Below are positions 16,638-26,512 of a stretch of DNA of 64,000 nucleotides, piece after piece. The notes under the pieces were generated by a model. That model was not told the origin of the DNA and searched no databases. It worked only from the letters and a program-made list of their open reading frames with translations. This DNA is from Candidatus Nanosyncoccus alces. GTDB lineage: Bacteria > Patescibacteriota > Saccharimonadia > Saccharimonadales > Saccharimonadaceae. The stretch is taken from contig NZ_PRLM01000006.1 of assembly GCF_004138395.1 (NCBI RefSeq), positions 168,759 through 232,758 of the forward strand. Direction: 5' to 3'. The stretch's first letter is position 1. Each line of letters opens with the position of its first letter. The translations under genes and the position numbers were made by a program.

Positions 16638-19600
16638 ACCTAAAACCGAGTGATTTTGTACACTTGCATAATCACACGCACTACTCGCTGTTGGATGGTT
16701 TGACGAAGGTACCTGAGCTGGTAGAGTTCGTAAAAGGTGAGGGGATGGAAGCGGTAGCGGTCACAGACCATGGTACAATGTCAGGTTTAGTTGAGTTGTA
16801 CAAAGAATGCAATGCGGCCGGAGTTAAGCCCTTGTTGGGACTGGAGGCTTATGTTGCTGCTCGGAAAATGACCGATAAAGATCCTGCGCACGATAAACAA
16901 CGATTCCATATTACGCTAATTGCTATGAACAATAAAGGTTTTGAAAACCTTTGCCGAATCATGAGTAATGCCGAAGAGCACGGTAAGTACTATAAGCCAC
17001 GCACAGACCATGATGAACTAGAAAAATATAACGAAGGCATCATTTGCTTGTCTGGTTGTATGGGATCGGAAATCAGCGAGGCAATACGCGCTGGCGACGA
17101 CAAACGTGCCTATGAGTTAATAGACTGGTATCGAAACGTGTTCAAGGATAGGTTTTATCTAGAAATGCAGGATCACGGCCATCCAAAATCTACTACACAT
17201 TCAGCTGAACAGAAAAAAGTAAATGACTGGCACATGGCGCATGCTAAGGAGCTAGACTTACCGCTAGTGGTTACCTGTGATGCCCATTACCTTACCAAAA
17301 AAGACCAAGATGCTCATGAAATACTATTATGTATCGGGACTGCAGCCAATTTGTCCGACACTAACAGAATGACACTAAAGGATTATGATTTACATGTCAT
17401 ACCGGCAACCGAAATAATTGAGCACTGGCAAGATACTTGTCCAGAAGCGGTGTTAAATACCAAGAGGATAGCTGACAGGTGCAACGTAGATTTGCAATTG
17501 GGCCGAATTTTGATTCCGAAATTTCCCGTACCAGACGGAGAAGACGAAAAAACTTATCTGGATAAACTGGTGTTTCGGGGCTTAGTTTATAGATATGGCG
17601 GGAAGAAACTGGATGAGACTTTGGACTTAAGCGTAGGAGACTGCCGCAAAATTATCGAGGAAGTAGACAAAAAGCGCGACGAAGCGCACAAAATTCTACC
17701 TCGTATCGATTACGAGTTATCTGTGGTGGATAAAATGGGATACAATGGATATTTCTTAATCGTACAAGACTTTATTAACTGGGGAAAATCACAGCGCATA
17801 GTGTATGGACCTGGGCGCGGTAGCGCAGCTGGTTCTATTTTAGCCTACGCCTTACGCATCACTGAGCTGGATCCGTTGAAATACGATTTGCTTTTCGAAC
17901 GTTTTTTGAACCCTGATCGCATTAGCATGCCGGATATTGATACGGACATCCAGGATACACGTCGCGACGAGGTAATTGAGTACTGTTCTAATAAGTACGG
18001 GTTCGATAGAGTTTCCAATATCGCAACCTTTGGTAAAATGATGGCGAAGAACGCAGTGCGCGATGTGGCCCGCGTGCTAGAAGTGCCCTATGCAGAGGCT
18101 GATAAGCTTGCGAAGATGGTACCTGACCCAGTAATGGGCCATCATGTGCATTTAGCAGACGCGATCCGTGATGTGCCAGACTTAAAACAAGAGTATGAAA
18201 CGAATCCAACAGCCAAGGAGGTGATAGATTTTGCCTCCCGGCTTGAGGGAACTATTCGTAACCATGGCGTACATGCGTGTGGTGTAATTATTGCGCCAGA
18301 TGATTTGGTAAAATTTTTGCCATTGGAAGTATCTGCTAAGGGGCCGATTGCTGCGCAATTCCCGATGGGCCAAGTGGAAGAGTTAGGGTTGCTCAAGATG
18401 GACTTCTTAGGATTATCTAACTTATCCGTAATCAATAACGCACTAAGGATGATTCGTAAAGTCTATAATAATGACATCGACTTATCTACATTGCCTTTAG
18501 ACGATCCGGAAACTTACGCCTTATTGCAAAGAGCTGAAACTACTGGCGTATTTCAGTTAGAATCCGCCGGCATGAAACGATATTTACGCGTTCTGAAAGC
18601 TTCTACTTTTGAAGATATCATCGCTATGGTGGCGTTATATCGCCCGGGTCCAATGCAGTTTATTGATTCATTTATTAAGCGTAAACACGGCGAAGAGCCA
18701 ATCACCTATTTGCATCCAGGGCTAGAGAATTCGCTCAAAAATACCTACGGAATTATGATCTACCAAGAGCAGTTCATGCAGATTTCGCGTGAATGGTGTG
18801 GGTTTACCGGAGGTGAGTCTGACACCCTGCGTAAAGCAGTGGGGAAGAAAAAGGTGGATTTGATGAACAAGTTGAAACCTAAGTTCATCAAAGGTGCAGT
18901 AGAAAAGGGTGGAGCTACAAAAGAGATTGCAGAAACTTTTTGGGAACAATTGCTTGAGTTTGCTAATTATTGCTTTAATAAGTCTCATGCAGCGTGTTAT
19001 GCTTTAATTGCTTATTGGACGGCGTATCTTAAGGCCCATTATCCGGATGCATTTATGGCGGCGTTAATGACAGCAGATATGCGTTGGACAGATCGTTTAG
19101 CGATTGAAATCACAGAGTGTAAACGCATGGGACTAAAAGTGCTTGGTCCAGATATTAACCAATCATACGGAGACTTTGGTATTGTGGGGGGCAAAAAAAC
19201 GATTCGTTTTGGACTTTCAGGGATTAAGAGCATGGGCAAATCTTTGGTTGAAGACTACGTAATCCCCGAACGCGACAAAAATGGCCCCTTTAAATCTGTT
19301 TGTGACTTTGCTAAACGGGTGGATAGTACGAAATTCAATAAAAAATCGTGGGAAGCCGCAATCAAAACAGGAGCGTTCGATAGGTTCGGTTTTTCGCGTT
19401 CTGACTTACTTTTTAATCTGGAAGCTGTTCAGGCGTATGGGGCAAAAATTCAAAAAGACATAGGCTCTGGGCAAACCGATCTTTTTGGAATGATGGGCGA
19501 AGCCGGAGCAGTGCCGGAAGTAGAAATCAAAAAAGCTCCCGTGCAACACCCAGAAAAAGAGCAACTATTATGGGAGCGTGATTTGATGGGTCTATACCTT

Positions 19601-20368
19601 TCCGCTCACCCTCTAGACAAATATGATACTTACTTTGAAGAACAAACTCACCCAATGGACTCTATTAATGCGGAAAACAATGGCCGTATTGTGACAATTG
19701 GCGGAATTATTACGGCTGTGCGAGCCATTATGACTAAAAAGGGAGACAAAATGGCCTTCGTAAAGATGGAAAATAAGTCTGCCGAAACAGAGTTTATCGT
19801 GTTCCCAAGCACCTTTGCTGAATATGGTGGAAAGTTGGAGGTGGATAACGTAATACGAGTACGTGGTAAGGTTAATGCTACCGATAGAGACGGGAATATT
19901 ACAACGGATGTGAAGCTACTAGCAGAGACCATAGAGCTAGTGTCTGATAATCTCTTAAAAAATTACCAGCCTACTGGTACCAAACTTGCCGCACCAGCCT
20001 TGGCGCCAAGTGGCAATAAGAAGCGTTATAGTAAAACTTCAGCTGAGCGCGTTTACAATAGAAATAGTAACACAAACGAAACCCAGATGTCCTCGATAGC
20101 GGATACTCCCAGAGTATTGAAAGAGCCGCCTAAGGACCCTCGCAAAGAGAGGCTTTATCTATTAATAGAAGATGCTAATGATACAGATACTCTATCAGCG
20201 ATCCGAAGACTAGCGGATTTGAACCCAGGTTTTCAAGAAGTAGTATTGGTACTGCGTGACGGTGAGCGAAAACGACCTTTGAGGATGCCCTTTAAGGTGG
20301 AAGTGTCGGACGACTTATTAAAAAAGTTGCAAGATTTGATTGGCGAAGAAAAAGTAAAAGTAAAATAA
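16634..20368 (+). CDS. dnaE: DNA polymerase III alpha subunit
   Basis: The replicative polymerase, 1244 residues, DnaE type. The N-terminal PHP domain shows HLHNHTHYSLLDG and AVTDHGTMSG. The palm has GRGSAAGSILAYAL, MPDIDTDIQDTRRDEVIEY with the two metal-binding Asp, and GLLKMDFLGL with the third. VALYRPGPMQFIDSFIKRKHG and the fingers region follow, then a helix-hairpin-helix and an OB fold (RIVTIGGIITAVRAIMTKKG). The ATG overlaps the stop of the YtxH-like gene. The C-terminal 120 residues are weakly conserved and include a basic linker (KKRYSKTSAERVYNR). Confidence 0.96.
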   Translation: MNLKPSDFVHLHNHTHYSLLDGLTKVPELVEFVKGEGMEAVAVTDHGTMSGLVELYKECNAAGVKPLLGLEAYVAARKMTDKDPAHDKQRFHITLIAMNNKGFENLCRIMSNAEEHGKYYKPRTDHDELEKYNEGIICLSGCMGSEISEAIRAGDDKRAYELIDWYRNVFKDRFYLEMQDHGHPKSTTHSAEQKKVNDWHMAHAKELDLPLVVTCDAHYLTKKDQDAHEILLCIGTAANLSDTNRMTLKDYDLHVIPATEIIEHWQDTCPEAVLNTKRIADRCNVDLQLGRILIPKFPVPDGEDEKTYLDKLVFRGLVYRYGGKKLDETLDLSVGDCRKIIEEVDKKRDEAHKILPRIDYELSVVDKMGYNGYFLIVQDFINWGKSQRIVYGPGRGSAAGSILAYALRITELDPLKYDLLFERFLNPDRISMPDIDTDIQDTRRDEVIEYCSNKYGFDRVSNIATFGKMMAKNAVRDVARVLEVPYAEADKLAKMVPDPVMGHHVHLADAIRDVPDLKQEYETNPTAKEVIDFASRLEGTIRNHGVHACGVIIAPDDLVKFLPLEVSAKGPIAAQFPMGQVEELGLLKMDFLGLSNLSVINNALRMIRKVYNNDIDLSTLPLDDPETYALLQRAETTGVFQLESAGMKRYLRVLKASTFEDIIAMVALYRPGPMQFIDSFIKRKHGEEPITYLHPGLENSLKNTYGIMIYQEQFMQISREWCGFTGGESDTLRKAVGKKKVDLMNKLKPKFIKGAVEKGGATKEIAETFWEQLLEFANYCFNKSHAACYALIAYWTAYLKAHYPDAFMAALMTADMRWTDRLAIEITECKRMGLKVLGPDINQSYGDFGIVGGKKTIRFGLSGIKSMGKSLVEDYVIPERDKNGPFKSVCDFAKRVDSTKFNKKSWEAAIKTGAFDRFGFSRSDLLFNLEAVQAYGAKIQKDIGSGQTDLFGMMGEAGAVPEVEIKKAPVQHPEKEQLLWERDLMGLYLSAHPLDKYDTYFEEQTHPMDSINAENNGRIVTIGGIITAVRAIMTKKGDKMAFVKMENKSAETEFIVFPSTFAEYGGKLEVDNVIRVRGKVNATDRDGNITTDVKLLAETIELVSDNLLKNYQPTGTKLAAPALAPSGNKKRYSKTSAERVYNRNSNTNETQMSSIADTPRVLKEPPKDPRKERLYLLIEDANDTDTLSAIRRLADLNPGFQEVVLVLRDGERKRPLRMPFKVEVSDDLLKKLQDLIGEEKVKVK

Positions 20369-20374
20369 ATCAAC

Positions 20375-20403
20375 TTTTCAAAGTCACTGAGTTGGTATAT
20401 ACT
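20375..20403 (+). promoter_or_regulatory. Promoter of the PIN-PhoH gene
   Basis: TTTTCA (20375-20380), 17-base spacer, TATACT (20398-20403). It leaves a leader of about 75 bases with AAGGAGGAG before the ATG. Confidence 0.6.
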
Positions 20404-20486
20404 GGAAATAAGGTGGGAGCACAAGGAAGCTCTCATTTTTCATAGGTAAGAAGACCTTTGTACATTAAAAAGGAGGAGATTAACAA

Positions 20487-22088
20487 ATGTTAAGAGGTCA
20501 ACAGTATTATATTATCGACACTAATGTCCTCGTAGATTATGTCGATATTATACCCCCCCCCGGTAACCCAAAAATAGCCTTAGAGGCGCCCACGATCGAT
20601 TTAACTGGTGCACATCTCGTAATTCCTTCAGTCGTAATACGTGAGCTTTCCAACTTCAAAAAGGAAAAGAGCGAACGCGGCAAAGCAGCCCGAACCGTGC
20701 TAAAGAGAATTCGTGACTTAATGGAAGCTGATAAGCCGCCTATCTTGAGCCAAGCTTATGGGCTACGTGCACCAATAAAGATCCCGCAACGCAATCAATT
20801 GCTGTCGATTTTGCCAGTGCATAAGGATTTCAAGAAGTGTCTGCCGTTTAGCCCTTCTGGAGACGATATGGATGGACAAATCATTTTGGCGGCGTTAGCC
20901 ACGGCCTTTATTGCAGAGGGGTCAGATACGGATGGCTCCGCGAGTCAAAATAAGCTCACCCAAGAGCGTACGGCTGACGTTACGATTCTGACTAATGACA
21001 ATGGATTGGCAACACGAGCCATGATTCGTGGAGTCAAAACCCATCGTTACGGTTACAGGTATCCTGAGCCTTATACTGGTAGAAGAGACGTAGTGGTGCC
21101 AAAAGACCTATTCAACAACTTTCTTGCCAACAAAAGACTCAGTCTTGAAGAATGGCAAGCGTTGATGCCTGAGCAACCAGAATTGATTGCCAATGAGTTT
21201 ATCGTGATGAGCCTTGAGGACGAGAACGATTACTCAAAAGACTACAGGCCGAACGAAGACCCGTATTTTTCCAACATCGGTCGCTACGACGCTAGAGAGC
21301 GATCTATAGTCGGACTAAAATATGTGCGTCAGTCTCCAGTTTACCCTAAGAATTCCGGTCAGGCTATTTATGCAGAGGCGTTGATGGATCCTAACATCGC
21401 TGCTATTATTTGTACTGGCCCAGCTGGTTCTGGCAAGACGTATATGGCCACCATATATGGCTACCAGGCTTGCAAAGACGGCGATTACATCGGAGTAACT
21501 GTGGTACCTTGCGAGAGCCACAGCAATATCGGTGCTTTGCCGGGTGATTTAGACGAAAAAATGGATCCTGATGTTCAACCGTTAAAGAATGCTCTGAGAA
21601 ATTATCTGTTGAATGAAGATAAGGCTACCCGTAAGGAAATGGAGAGAAGACGGAAAGAGAAAGATAATGCATCTTTTGTACCCGTTGACAGCTCCGCAGA
21701 AAAAAGCGGTTCAATCAAGAGCAAGCTGAACGACCGAATCAATAACATTTGGGAAAACTGGTTTTCCAGTATACCAATAGAGAACGCTCGTGGCCGTGAT
21801 TTTTCCTTTGAATTGGCGATCTATGACGAGTTCCAGGATCAGAGCGCAACACAAGCTGATACTTTGATAAAGCGCATCGGCAAGGAAGGCAAAATCATCT
21901 TAACTGGAGATATTGAGCAAATCCATGCACCATATCTGGATAAGTATAATAACGGTTTGGTATATGCTTCGAAACTATTATTAGACAATCCGATGGTAGC
22001 GCAAGTACGTTTTACTGAAGATGAAGTAATACGTCATCCCTTAGTAAGGGAAGTCGCTCGTCGCCAGAAAGACAAAAGAGCCCATTAA
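20487..22088 (+). CDS. phoH: PIN-PhoH fusion ATPase/ribonuclease
   Basis: A 533-residue PhoH2-type protein: an N-terminal PIN nuclease domain and a C-terminal PhoH helicase-like ATPase, a design linked to RNA unwinding and cleavage. The PIN part has YIIDTNVLVDYV, VIRELSNFKK, and ADVTILTNDNGLATRA, giving the expected acidic residues. The PhoH part has CTGPAGSGKTYMA (Walker A), LAIYDEFQDQS in place of the usual DEAQN, ILTGDIEQI, and EVIRHPLVREV. Codons near 23-25 are encoded by a C9 run (20553-20561), so a slip would abolish the protein very early. It follows dnaE as a separate unit. Confidence 0.9.
   Translation: MLRGQQYYIIDTNVLVDYVDIIPPPGNPKIALEAPTIDLTGAHLVIPSVVIRELSNFKKEKSERGKAARTVLKRIRDLMEADKPPILSQAYGLRAPIKIPQRNQLLSILPVHKDFKKCLPFSPSGDDMDGQIILAALATAFIAEGSDTDGSASQNKLTQERTADVTILTNDNGLATRAMIRGVKTHRYGYRYPEPYTGRRDVVVPKDLFNNFLANKRLSLEEWQALMPEQPELIANEFIVMSLEDENDYSKDYRPNEDPYFSNIGRYDARERSIVGLKYVRQSPVYPKNSGQAIYAEALMDPNIAAIICTGPAGSGKTYMATIYGYQACKDGDYIGVTVVPCESHSNIGALPGDLDEKMDPDVQPLKNALRNYLLNEDKATRKEMERRRKEKDNASFVPVDSSAEKSGSIKSKLNDRINNIWENWFSSIPIENARGRDFSFELAIYDEFQDQSATQADTLIKRIGKEGKIILTGDIEQIHAPYLDKYNNGLVYASKLLLDNPMVAQVRFTEDEVIRHPLVREVARRQKDKRAH
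20553..20561 (+). repeat. Poly-C tract (C9) in the PIN domain
   Basis: Nine C encoding three prolines about 23 codons after the start of the PIN-PhoH gene. It is a candidate slipped-strand site that would turn the gene off. Confidence 0.5.
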
Positions 22089-22106
22089 TATTTCCTTCTT
22101 TCTACT

Positions 22107-22141
22107 ATCCCCGCCACTATTACATGGTGACGGGGATTTTT
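22107..22141 (+). terminator. Intrinsic terminator
   Basis: ATCCCCG (22107-22113) pairs with CGGGGAT (22131-22137), with inner CAC/GTG pairing, followed by T's. Confidence 0.85.
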
Positions 22142-22276
22142 ATAGAAAACGGAAAAATCTAGTGCGAAAAGCCCAAAATCTATTCAATTTGAGAAATAAA
22201 GTTTATGCTTTTACATTTTCTTTTGTAAAAGTAAAAAATGTGCTACAATAGTAAAAGAATTTATTAGAAATCGTAG

Positions 22277-22305
22277 TTGACATTATATTAAAACTATGAT
22301 ATTAT
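22277..22305 (+). promoter_or_regulatory. Promoter of the sigma4/HARE regulator
   Basis: TTGACA (22277-22282), 17-base spacer, TATTAT (22300-22305). About 50 bases upstream lies a perfect CTTTTAC/GTAAAAG inverted repeat (near 22208-22231) and a second -10-like TACAAT near 22244. GTAAAAG occurs again just after it, so this may be an operator. Confidence 0.6.
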
Positions 22306-22352
22306 AAGTAGAATTAACAATATTAACAGTAGTGGGATAAGGAAATATACTG

Positions 22353-23381
22353 ATGGACCAAAATGCGGAAATCCTCAAAAATGCAATCTCCGGCAGTCTA
22401 AGAATTATCGAACAAGATCGTGAAAAAGAAATTATTTCTCGACGCTTTGGACTAGCTGGCAACAAAGAGACCCTTGAACAAATTGGTGAGATGTTATCAA
22501 TTACTAGGGAACGGGTTCGCCAACTCGAAAAGGCAATTCTTATTCGTCTCCAAATTTCCGCTGAGGAGAATCAGATTCCAGAATTAGCCGCTGCTGAAAA
22601 GATATTGATTCGTAACCTAACTGAAATGGGGCGGGTGGCGAAGATTTCCGACCTCGCCGATAAAGTCTATGGCAGACCAGCTACCGCGTCCGAAAAGACC
22701 GGCCTTTATTTTATAGCGACTTTTTCTAAAAGTTTGGCTGTAGTAGAAGAGAATGACCGTTATAATGCCGCCGTAGGTATTGCCGAATACGGTGACAGTA
22801 GGGCCATTCGTGAGAAGGTGGATCAGATTGTTAAAGTCATCAAGGAAAACAAGAAACCTATGACGGTGGATGAACTTGACAACAAGTTAGATTATGAGCA
22901 TCCTAGCTACATTAAGGCCGTGGCGTCAATCTCTAAATTGTTGGCAACTCTTAACGGAGTATGGGGTTTGGCGAAGTGGCCGGCAGTGAACCCAAAGAAT
23001 ATCCGTGATAAGATTTTCGTGGTTTTAGAGACGAAGAAAGAGCCGATGCATTTTTCGGATATCGCAAAAGAGATTGCCGAGTCTAATTTTAAACGCAAAA
23101 ATGTAACTATCCAAGCAATCCATAACGAACTAATAAAAGACCCTCGGTTCGTATTAATTGGAAGAGGTATTTATGCACTCAGTAATTGGGGGTATAAGAA
23201 GGGAACTATCTCCGAAATTATTAAATCTATTCTGGAGAAGTCTGAAAAACCTCTTTCGCGCGAGGAGATTGTCAAGCAAGTATTAAAAGTGCGCAAGGTC
23301 AAAGAAACGACAATTTTACTAAATTTGCAAAACAAAGCATTATTTAAGAAAATCGACAAGAACTCTTATACGCTAGCGTAA
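22353..23381 (+). CDS. Sigma-70 region 4 / HARE-HTH regulator
   Basis: A 342-residue regulator. The N-terminus matches sigma-70 region 4: EKEIISRRFGLAGNKETLEQ, IGEMLSITRERVRQLEKAIL. There is no region 2, so it cannot melt a promoter by itself. Two or three winged-helix segments of the HARE-HTH / RNAP delta-subunit type follow, with VKVIKENKKPMTVDELDNKL, FVVLETKKEPMHFSDIAKEI, RFVLIGRGIYALSNWG and SILEKSEKPLSREEIVKQVL. It may compete with sigma or modulate RNA polymerase; this is inferred. The next gene starts 20 bases downstream with its own leaderless promoter. Confidence 0.8.
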   Translation: MDQNAEILKNAISGSLRIIEQDREKEIISRRFGLAGNKETLEQIGEMLSITRERVRQLEKAILIRLQISAEENQIPELAAAEKILIRNLTEMGRVAKISDLADKVYGRPATASEKTGLYFIATFSKSLAVVEENDRYNAAVGIAEYGDSRAIREKVDQIVKVIKENKKPMTVDELDNKLDYEHPSYIKAVASISKLLATLNGVWGLAKWPAVNPKNIRDKIFVVLETKKEPMHFSDIAKEIAESNFKRKNVTIQAIHNELIKDPRFVLIGRGIYALSNWGYKKGTISEIIKSILEKSEKPLSREEIVKQVLKVRKVKETTILLNLQNKALFKKIDKNSYTLA

Positions 23382-23400
23382 TATATGATAAAATGATTTT

Positions 23401-26400
23401 ATGGAACAAGTCATACATTTTATTTTAATGCCTATCTTCTGGATCCCAGTGGTAGGAATTTTGGCGTTTTTGACTTATCGTAATTATAAAAAGTTGAATA
23501 AGCTGAAAGTTTTAAATGTGGATTCCGTATTATTGATGCTTGAAATCCCGCGTGATAACGATAAAAAAGAGCTCGCGGCAGAACAGCTTTTTGCTAGTTT
23601 GCACGGAATTTTAAGAGATAAACAAGAGTTAAAGAACTCTGGTGGCGTGCAAGAGCATTTATCGTTTGAGATTGCTTCGACCGCAGGCCAAATTAGGTTT
23701 TACGTCTGGGTGCCGAAAGTACTACAAAGCTTCGTGGAAGGGCAGATTTATTCTCAATACCCGACCGTGCAGATTTACAAGATGAACGAGGATTACGTGG
23801 ATGACCGCAGTAAGTACCCAGTAAATTACTCAGCGGAATTGAGTTTGATTGACAATGAAGCGTTACCGATTAAAACCTTTGACACTTTTGAGGTGGATCC
23901 GCTGGCAGGAATCACTGGCACATTGGCAAAACTTAGCCCAGACAAATCAGAAGAGCTTTGGGTTCAGATTTTGGCGAGACCAATCCCAGATGACTGGCAT
24001 AAAAATACTACGGACAAATGGGTCCGCCGGGTGAAATCTGGTAAAAAATCGCTTTTTGCTGGTACCGGCATCGATTGGACTTGGCTAGCAGAGGCGATTG
24101 GGGCATTGTTCCGCCCGCCAGCTGGAGGCACTGGATCAGAAGTAAAAGTAGAGCTGTCTGAGCGCGATAAGACTCGTGTCACTAAAGCTGAAGAAAAGGC
24201 TACAAAATTAGGCTATGATGTAAAAATTCGCTTGGCCTACCTAGGACAAAACCAAACTGACGCTAAACTTAATATGCAAGCTTTGGTAGGAACGTTCAAG
24301 CAGTATAATTCTACCAATCTTAATGGCTTTAAACAAGTGGGGGGAAGTTTTAACGCTTCCGATTTAGATGCATACAAGGTGCGGCAATTTTCGAATCGTG
24401 GTTTCATCTTGAATATCTCTGAATTGGCTTCAGTATATCATTTGCCACATACGTCAGTAGAAACACCAAATATCGTATGGGCTTCGTCCAAAACGGCTGA
24501 GCCACCTGCTAAATTACCGGTGCTCACTGGCAATGTGGCCACCGACGAGAATATCTCGGCATTTGGGTTAACGAATTTCCGCGGGATTAACCATCAATTT
24601 GGCCTTTTGCGACGTGATCGTTCACGCCATGTATATATAATTGGGCAGACCGGGGCAGGGAAAAGCGGGATGCTGGAGCTTTTGGCGCTATCTGATATTT
24701 TCTACAATCAGGGATATTGTATTATCGATCCGCACGGAGATTTTGCTATAGATAATCTAAGATTTATCCCGGAGTCACGCGTGAAAGATGTAGTGTATTT
24801 CAATCCGGCGGACACAGCCTTCCCGGTCGCTTTTAACCCGCTCGAGATTACCGATCCTACGCGCAAACCAAATATTTGTTCAGAAGTCATTGGAGTGCTT
24901 AAGCGGATGTTTGGTGATTCTTGGGGCCCAAGACTCGAGCATATTTTGCGTTATACTTTGTTGGCTCTTCTAGACAGGCCAGAGACCACACTCCTTGACA
25001 TTTCGAGACTTCTAACTGATAAGGACTTCCGTAAAGAAACTCTGGATTATTGCAAAGATGTGACAGTGCTGCAGTTTTGGAAACACGAGTTTGGGCAGTG
25101 GAACGAAAAGCAGGTAAACGAATCTATTGCTCCGGTTTTGAACAAGGTGGGGGCTTTTACGGCTAATCCAATTATCCGAAACATTATTGGGCAGCCCAAG
25201 TCATCATTTGATATCCGCAAAATTATGGATGAAGGAAAAATACTAGTAGTGAACCTTTCTAAGGGTCTGATTGGAGAGGATAATGCTGGCATTTTGGGGG
25301 CTTTTCTGGTAACAAAAGTACAACTTGCAGCAATGTCACGTTCGGATATTCCAGACGTAGCGGATCGACGGCCGTTCTATTTATACGTGGACGAGTTTCA
25401 GAATTTTGCTACAGATTCATTTGCGGTAATTTTATCCGAAGCACGCAAATACGGCTTGAATCTAACCGTAGCAAATCAATATGTAGCTCAGATGACTGAT
25501 AGCGTGCGCGATGCTGTATTTGGCAACGTAGGAACCACGATTTCTTTCCGAGTATCTGCCGATGATGCACCAGTGCTAGTGAAACAATTCGAGCCCACTT
25601 TTGAAGAGTCTGATATCATTCAACTAAATAACCGACACTTCGTAATATCAATGATTATTAATGGCGAAAAAGTGCCGGCATTCTCGGCTACTACTTTATC
25701 AATACCAGACACGCCTAAGGATAACTTTAAGGCAATTATGGATCATTCACGTGAGAACTTTGCTAGACCACGGCTAGAGGTGGAGGCGGAAATTCGTGAA
25801 ACAATCGAACAATCTGAGAAATACAAGAAAGATCTTTCTGATTCTGGCCGTCAGGATGAACCCCGCTTGGTAATTAATAGTAAAGACCAACCAGTGTTTA
25901 AGCCTGTAAATATTAGAAACGAAACGTCTAACTTGCCTACGCAAACATTTAGTTTTGGCTCTTTATCCGAACAAAAACCGAACTTAAAATACCAACCTAC
26001 CCCGCAAGCAGATTTTCGCCGGCAGAATTTGAGTCCAAACACGGCTGAAGGCAAAGAGAGACTGGGGTTAAAAGATTTAGCAAGGTTAGTAGCCGAGAGC
26101 AATAATCAAGATCAGGGAAATAGCGCAGAGCAAAAACCAGACGTGTCCAGCAATGGGACGACAAAAAAAAGGAAGAAGGGCAGTAAAAACCGTCGTAATC
26201 AAGCAAAGAGAGGGGGAAAACGTTCCGAAAAAACCAACTCTAACCCTGTAGTTCTCCCTGTTGTGCAAAATAACACTCCAACAAAGAATGTCTCTAACCA
26301 TACCTCTGTTAGGCCAGAGGTGGAATACCAAGAAAAATCAACCATAGATATCCGACCGTCTCATAATTCTCTACCCCTGTCTACCCCAGTTAAGCACACT

Positions 26401-26457
26401 GAAGACTTCGCCAGCAAAGATAACTCGGTGGATGGATTCTTATCCATAAAGCATTAG
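23401..26457 (+). CDS. TraG/VirD4-like DNA-transfer ATPase
   Basis: A 1018-residue membrane-anchored ATPase of the type IV coupling protein/HerA kind. One N-terminal hydrophobic helix (FILMPIFWIPVVGILAFLTY) is followed by an extracytoplasmic or linker region of about 370 residues. YIIGQTGAGKSGMLELLAL is Walker A, YCIIDPHGDFAID follows, and FYLYVDEFQNFATDSF is Walker B with the TraM-recognition-like surroundings (ILSEARKYGLNLTVANQY). The C-terminal 250 residues are disordered and basic (KKRKKGSKNRRNQAKRGGKR). TAAAAT (23389-23394) ends 6 bases before the ATG, so it is leaderless. It may serve DNA uptake or secretion. Confidence 0.85.
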   Translation: MEQVIHFILMPIFWIPVVGILAFLTYRNYKKLNKLKVLNVDSVLLMLEIPRDNDKKELAAEQLFASLHGILRDKQELKNSGGVQEHLSFEIASTAGQIRFYVWVPKVLQSFVEGQIYSQYPTVQIYKMNEDYVDDRSKYPVNYSAELSLIDNEALPIKTFDTFEVDPLAGITGTLAKLSPDKSEELWVQILARPIPDDWHKNTTDKWVRRVKSGKKSLFAGTGIDWTWLAEAIGALFRPPAGGTGSEVKVELSERDKTRVTKAEEKATKLGYDVKIRLAYLGQNQTDAKLNMQALVGTFKQYNSTNLNGFKQVGGSFNASDLDAYKVRQFSNRGFILNISELASVYHLPHTSVETPNIVWASSKTAEPPAKLPVLTGNVATDENISAFGLTNFRGINHQFGLLRRDRSRHVYIIGQTGAGKSGMLELLALSDIFYNQGYCIIDPHGDFAIDNLRFIPESRVKDVVYFNPADTAFPVAFNPLEITDPTRKPNICSEVIGVLKRMFGDSWGPRLEHILRYTLLALLDRPETTLLDISRLLTDKDFRKETLDYCKDVTVLQFWKHEFGQWNEKQVNESIAPVLNKVGAFTANPIIRNIIGQPKSSFDIRKIMDEGKILVVNLSKGLIGEDNAGILGAFLVTKVQLAAMSRSDIPDVADRRPFYLYVDEFQNFATDSFAVILSEARKYGLNLTVANQYVAQMTDSVRDAVFGNVGTTISFRVSADDAPVLVKQFEPTFEESDIIQLNNRHFVISMIINGEKVPAFSATTLSIPDTPKDNFKAIMDHSRENFARPRLEVEAEIRETIEQSEKYKKDLSDSGRQDEPRLVINSKDQPVFKPVNIRNETSNLPTQTFSFGSLSEQKPNLKYQPTPQADFRRQNLSPNTAEGKERLGLKDLARLVAESNNQDQGNSAEQKPDVSSNGTTKKRKKGSKNRRNQAKRGGKRSEKTNSNPVVLPVVQNNTPTKNVSNHTSVRPEVEYQEKSTIDIRPSHNSLPLSTPVKHTEDFASKDNSVDGFLSIKH

Positions 26458-26479
26458 ACAAATCAAAAAAATCTAAGAC

Positions 26480-26512
26480 AGCCCGAGTTTAAAAACAAAC
26501 TCGGGCTTTTAC
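26480..26512 (+). terminator. Intrinsic terminator
   Basis: Perfect 11-bp stem AGCCCGAGTTT (26480-26490) / AAACTCGGGCT (26497-26507), then T's. Confidence 0.92.
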
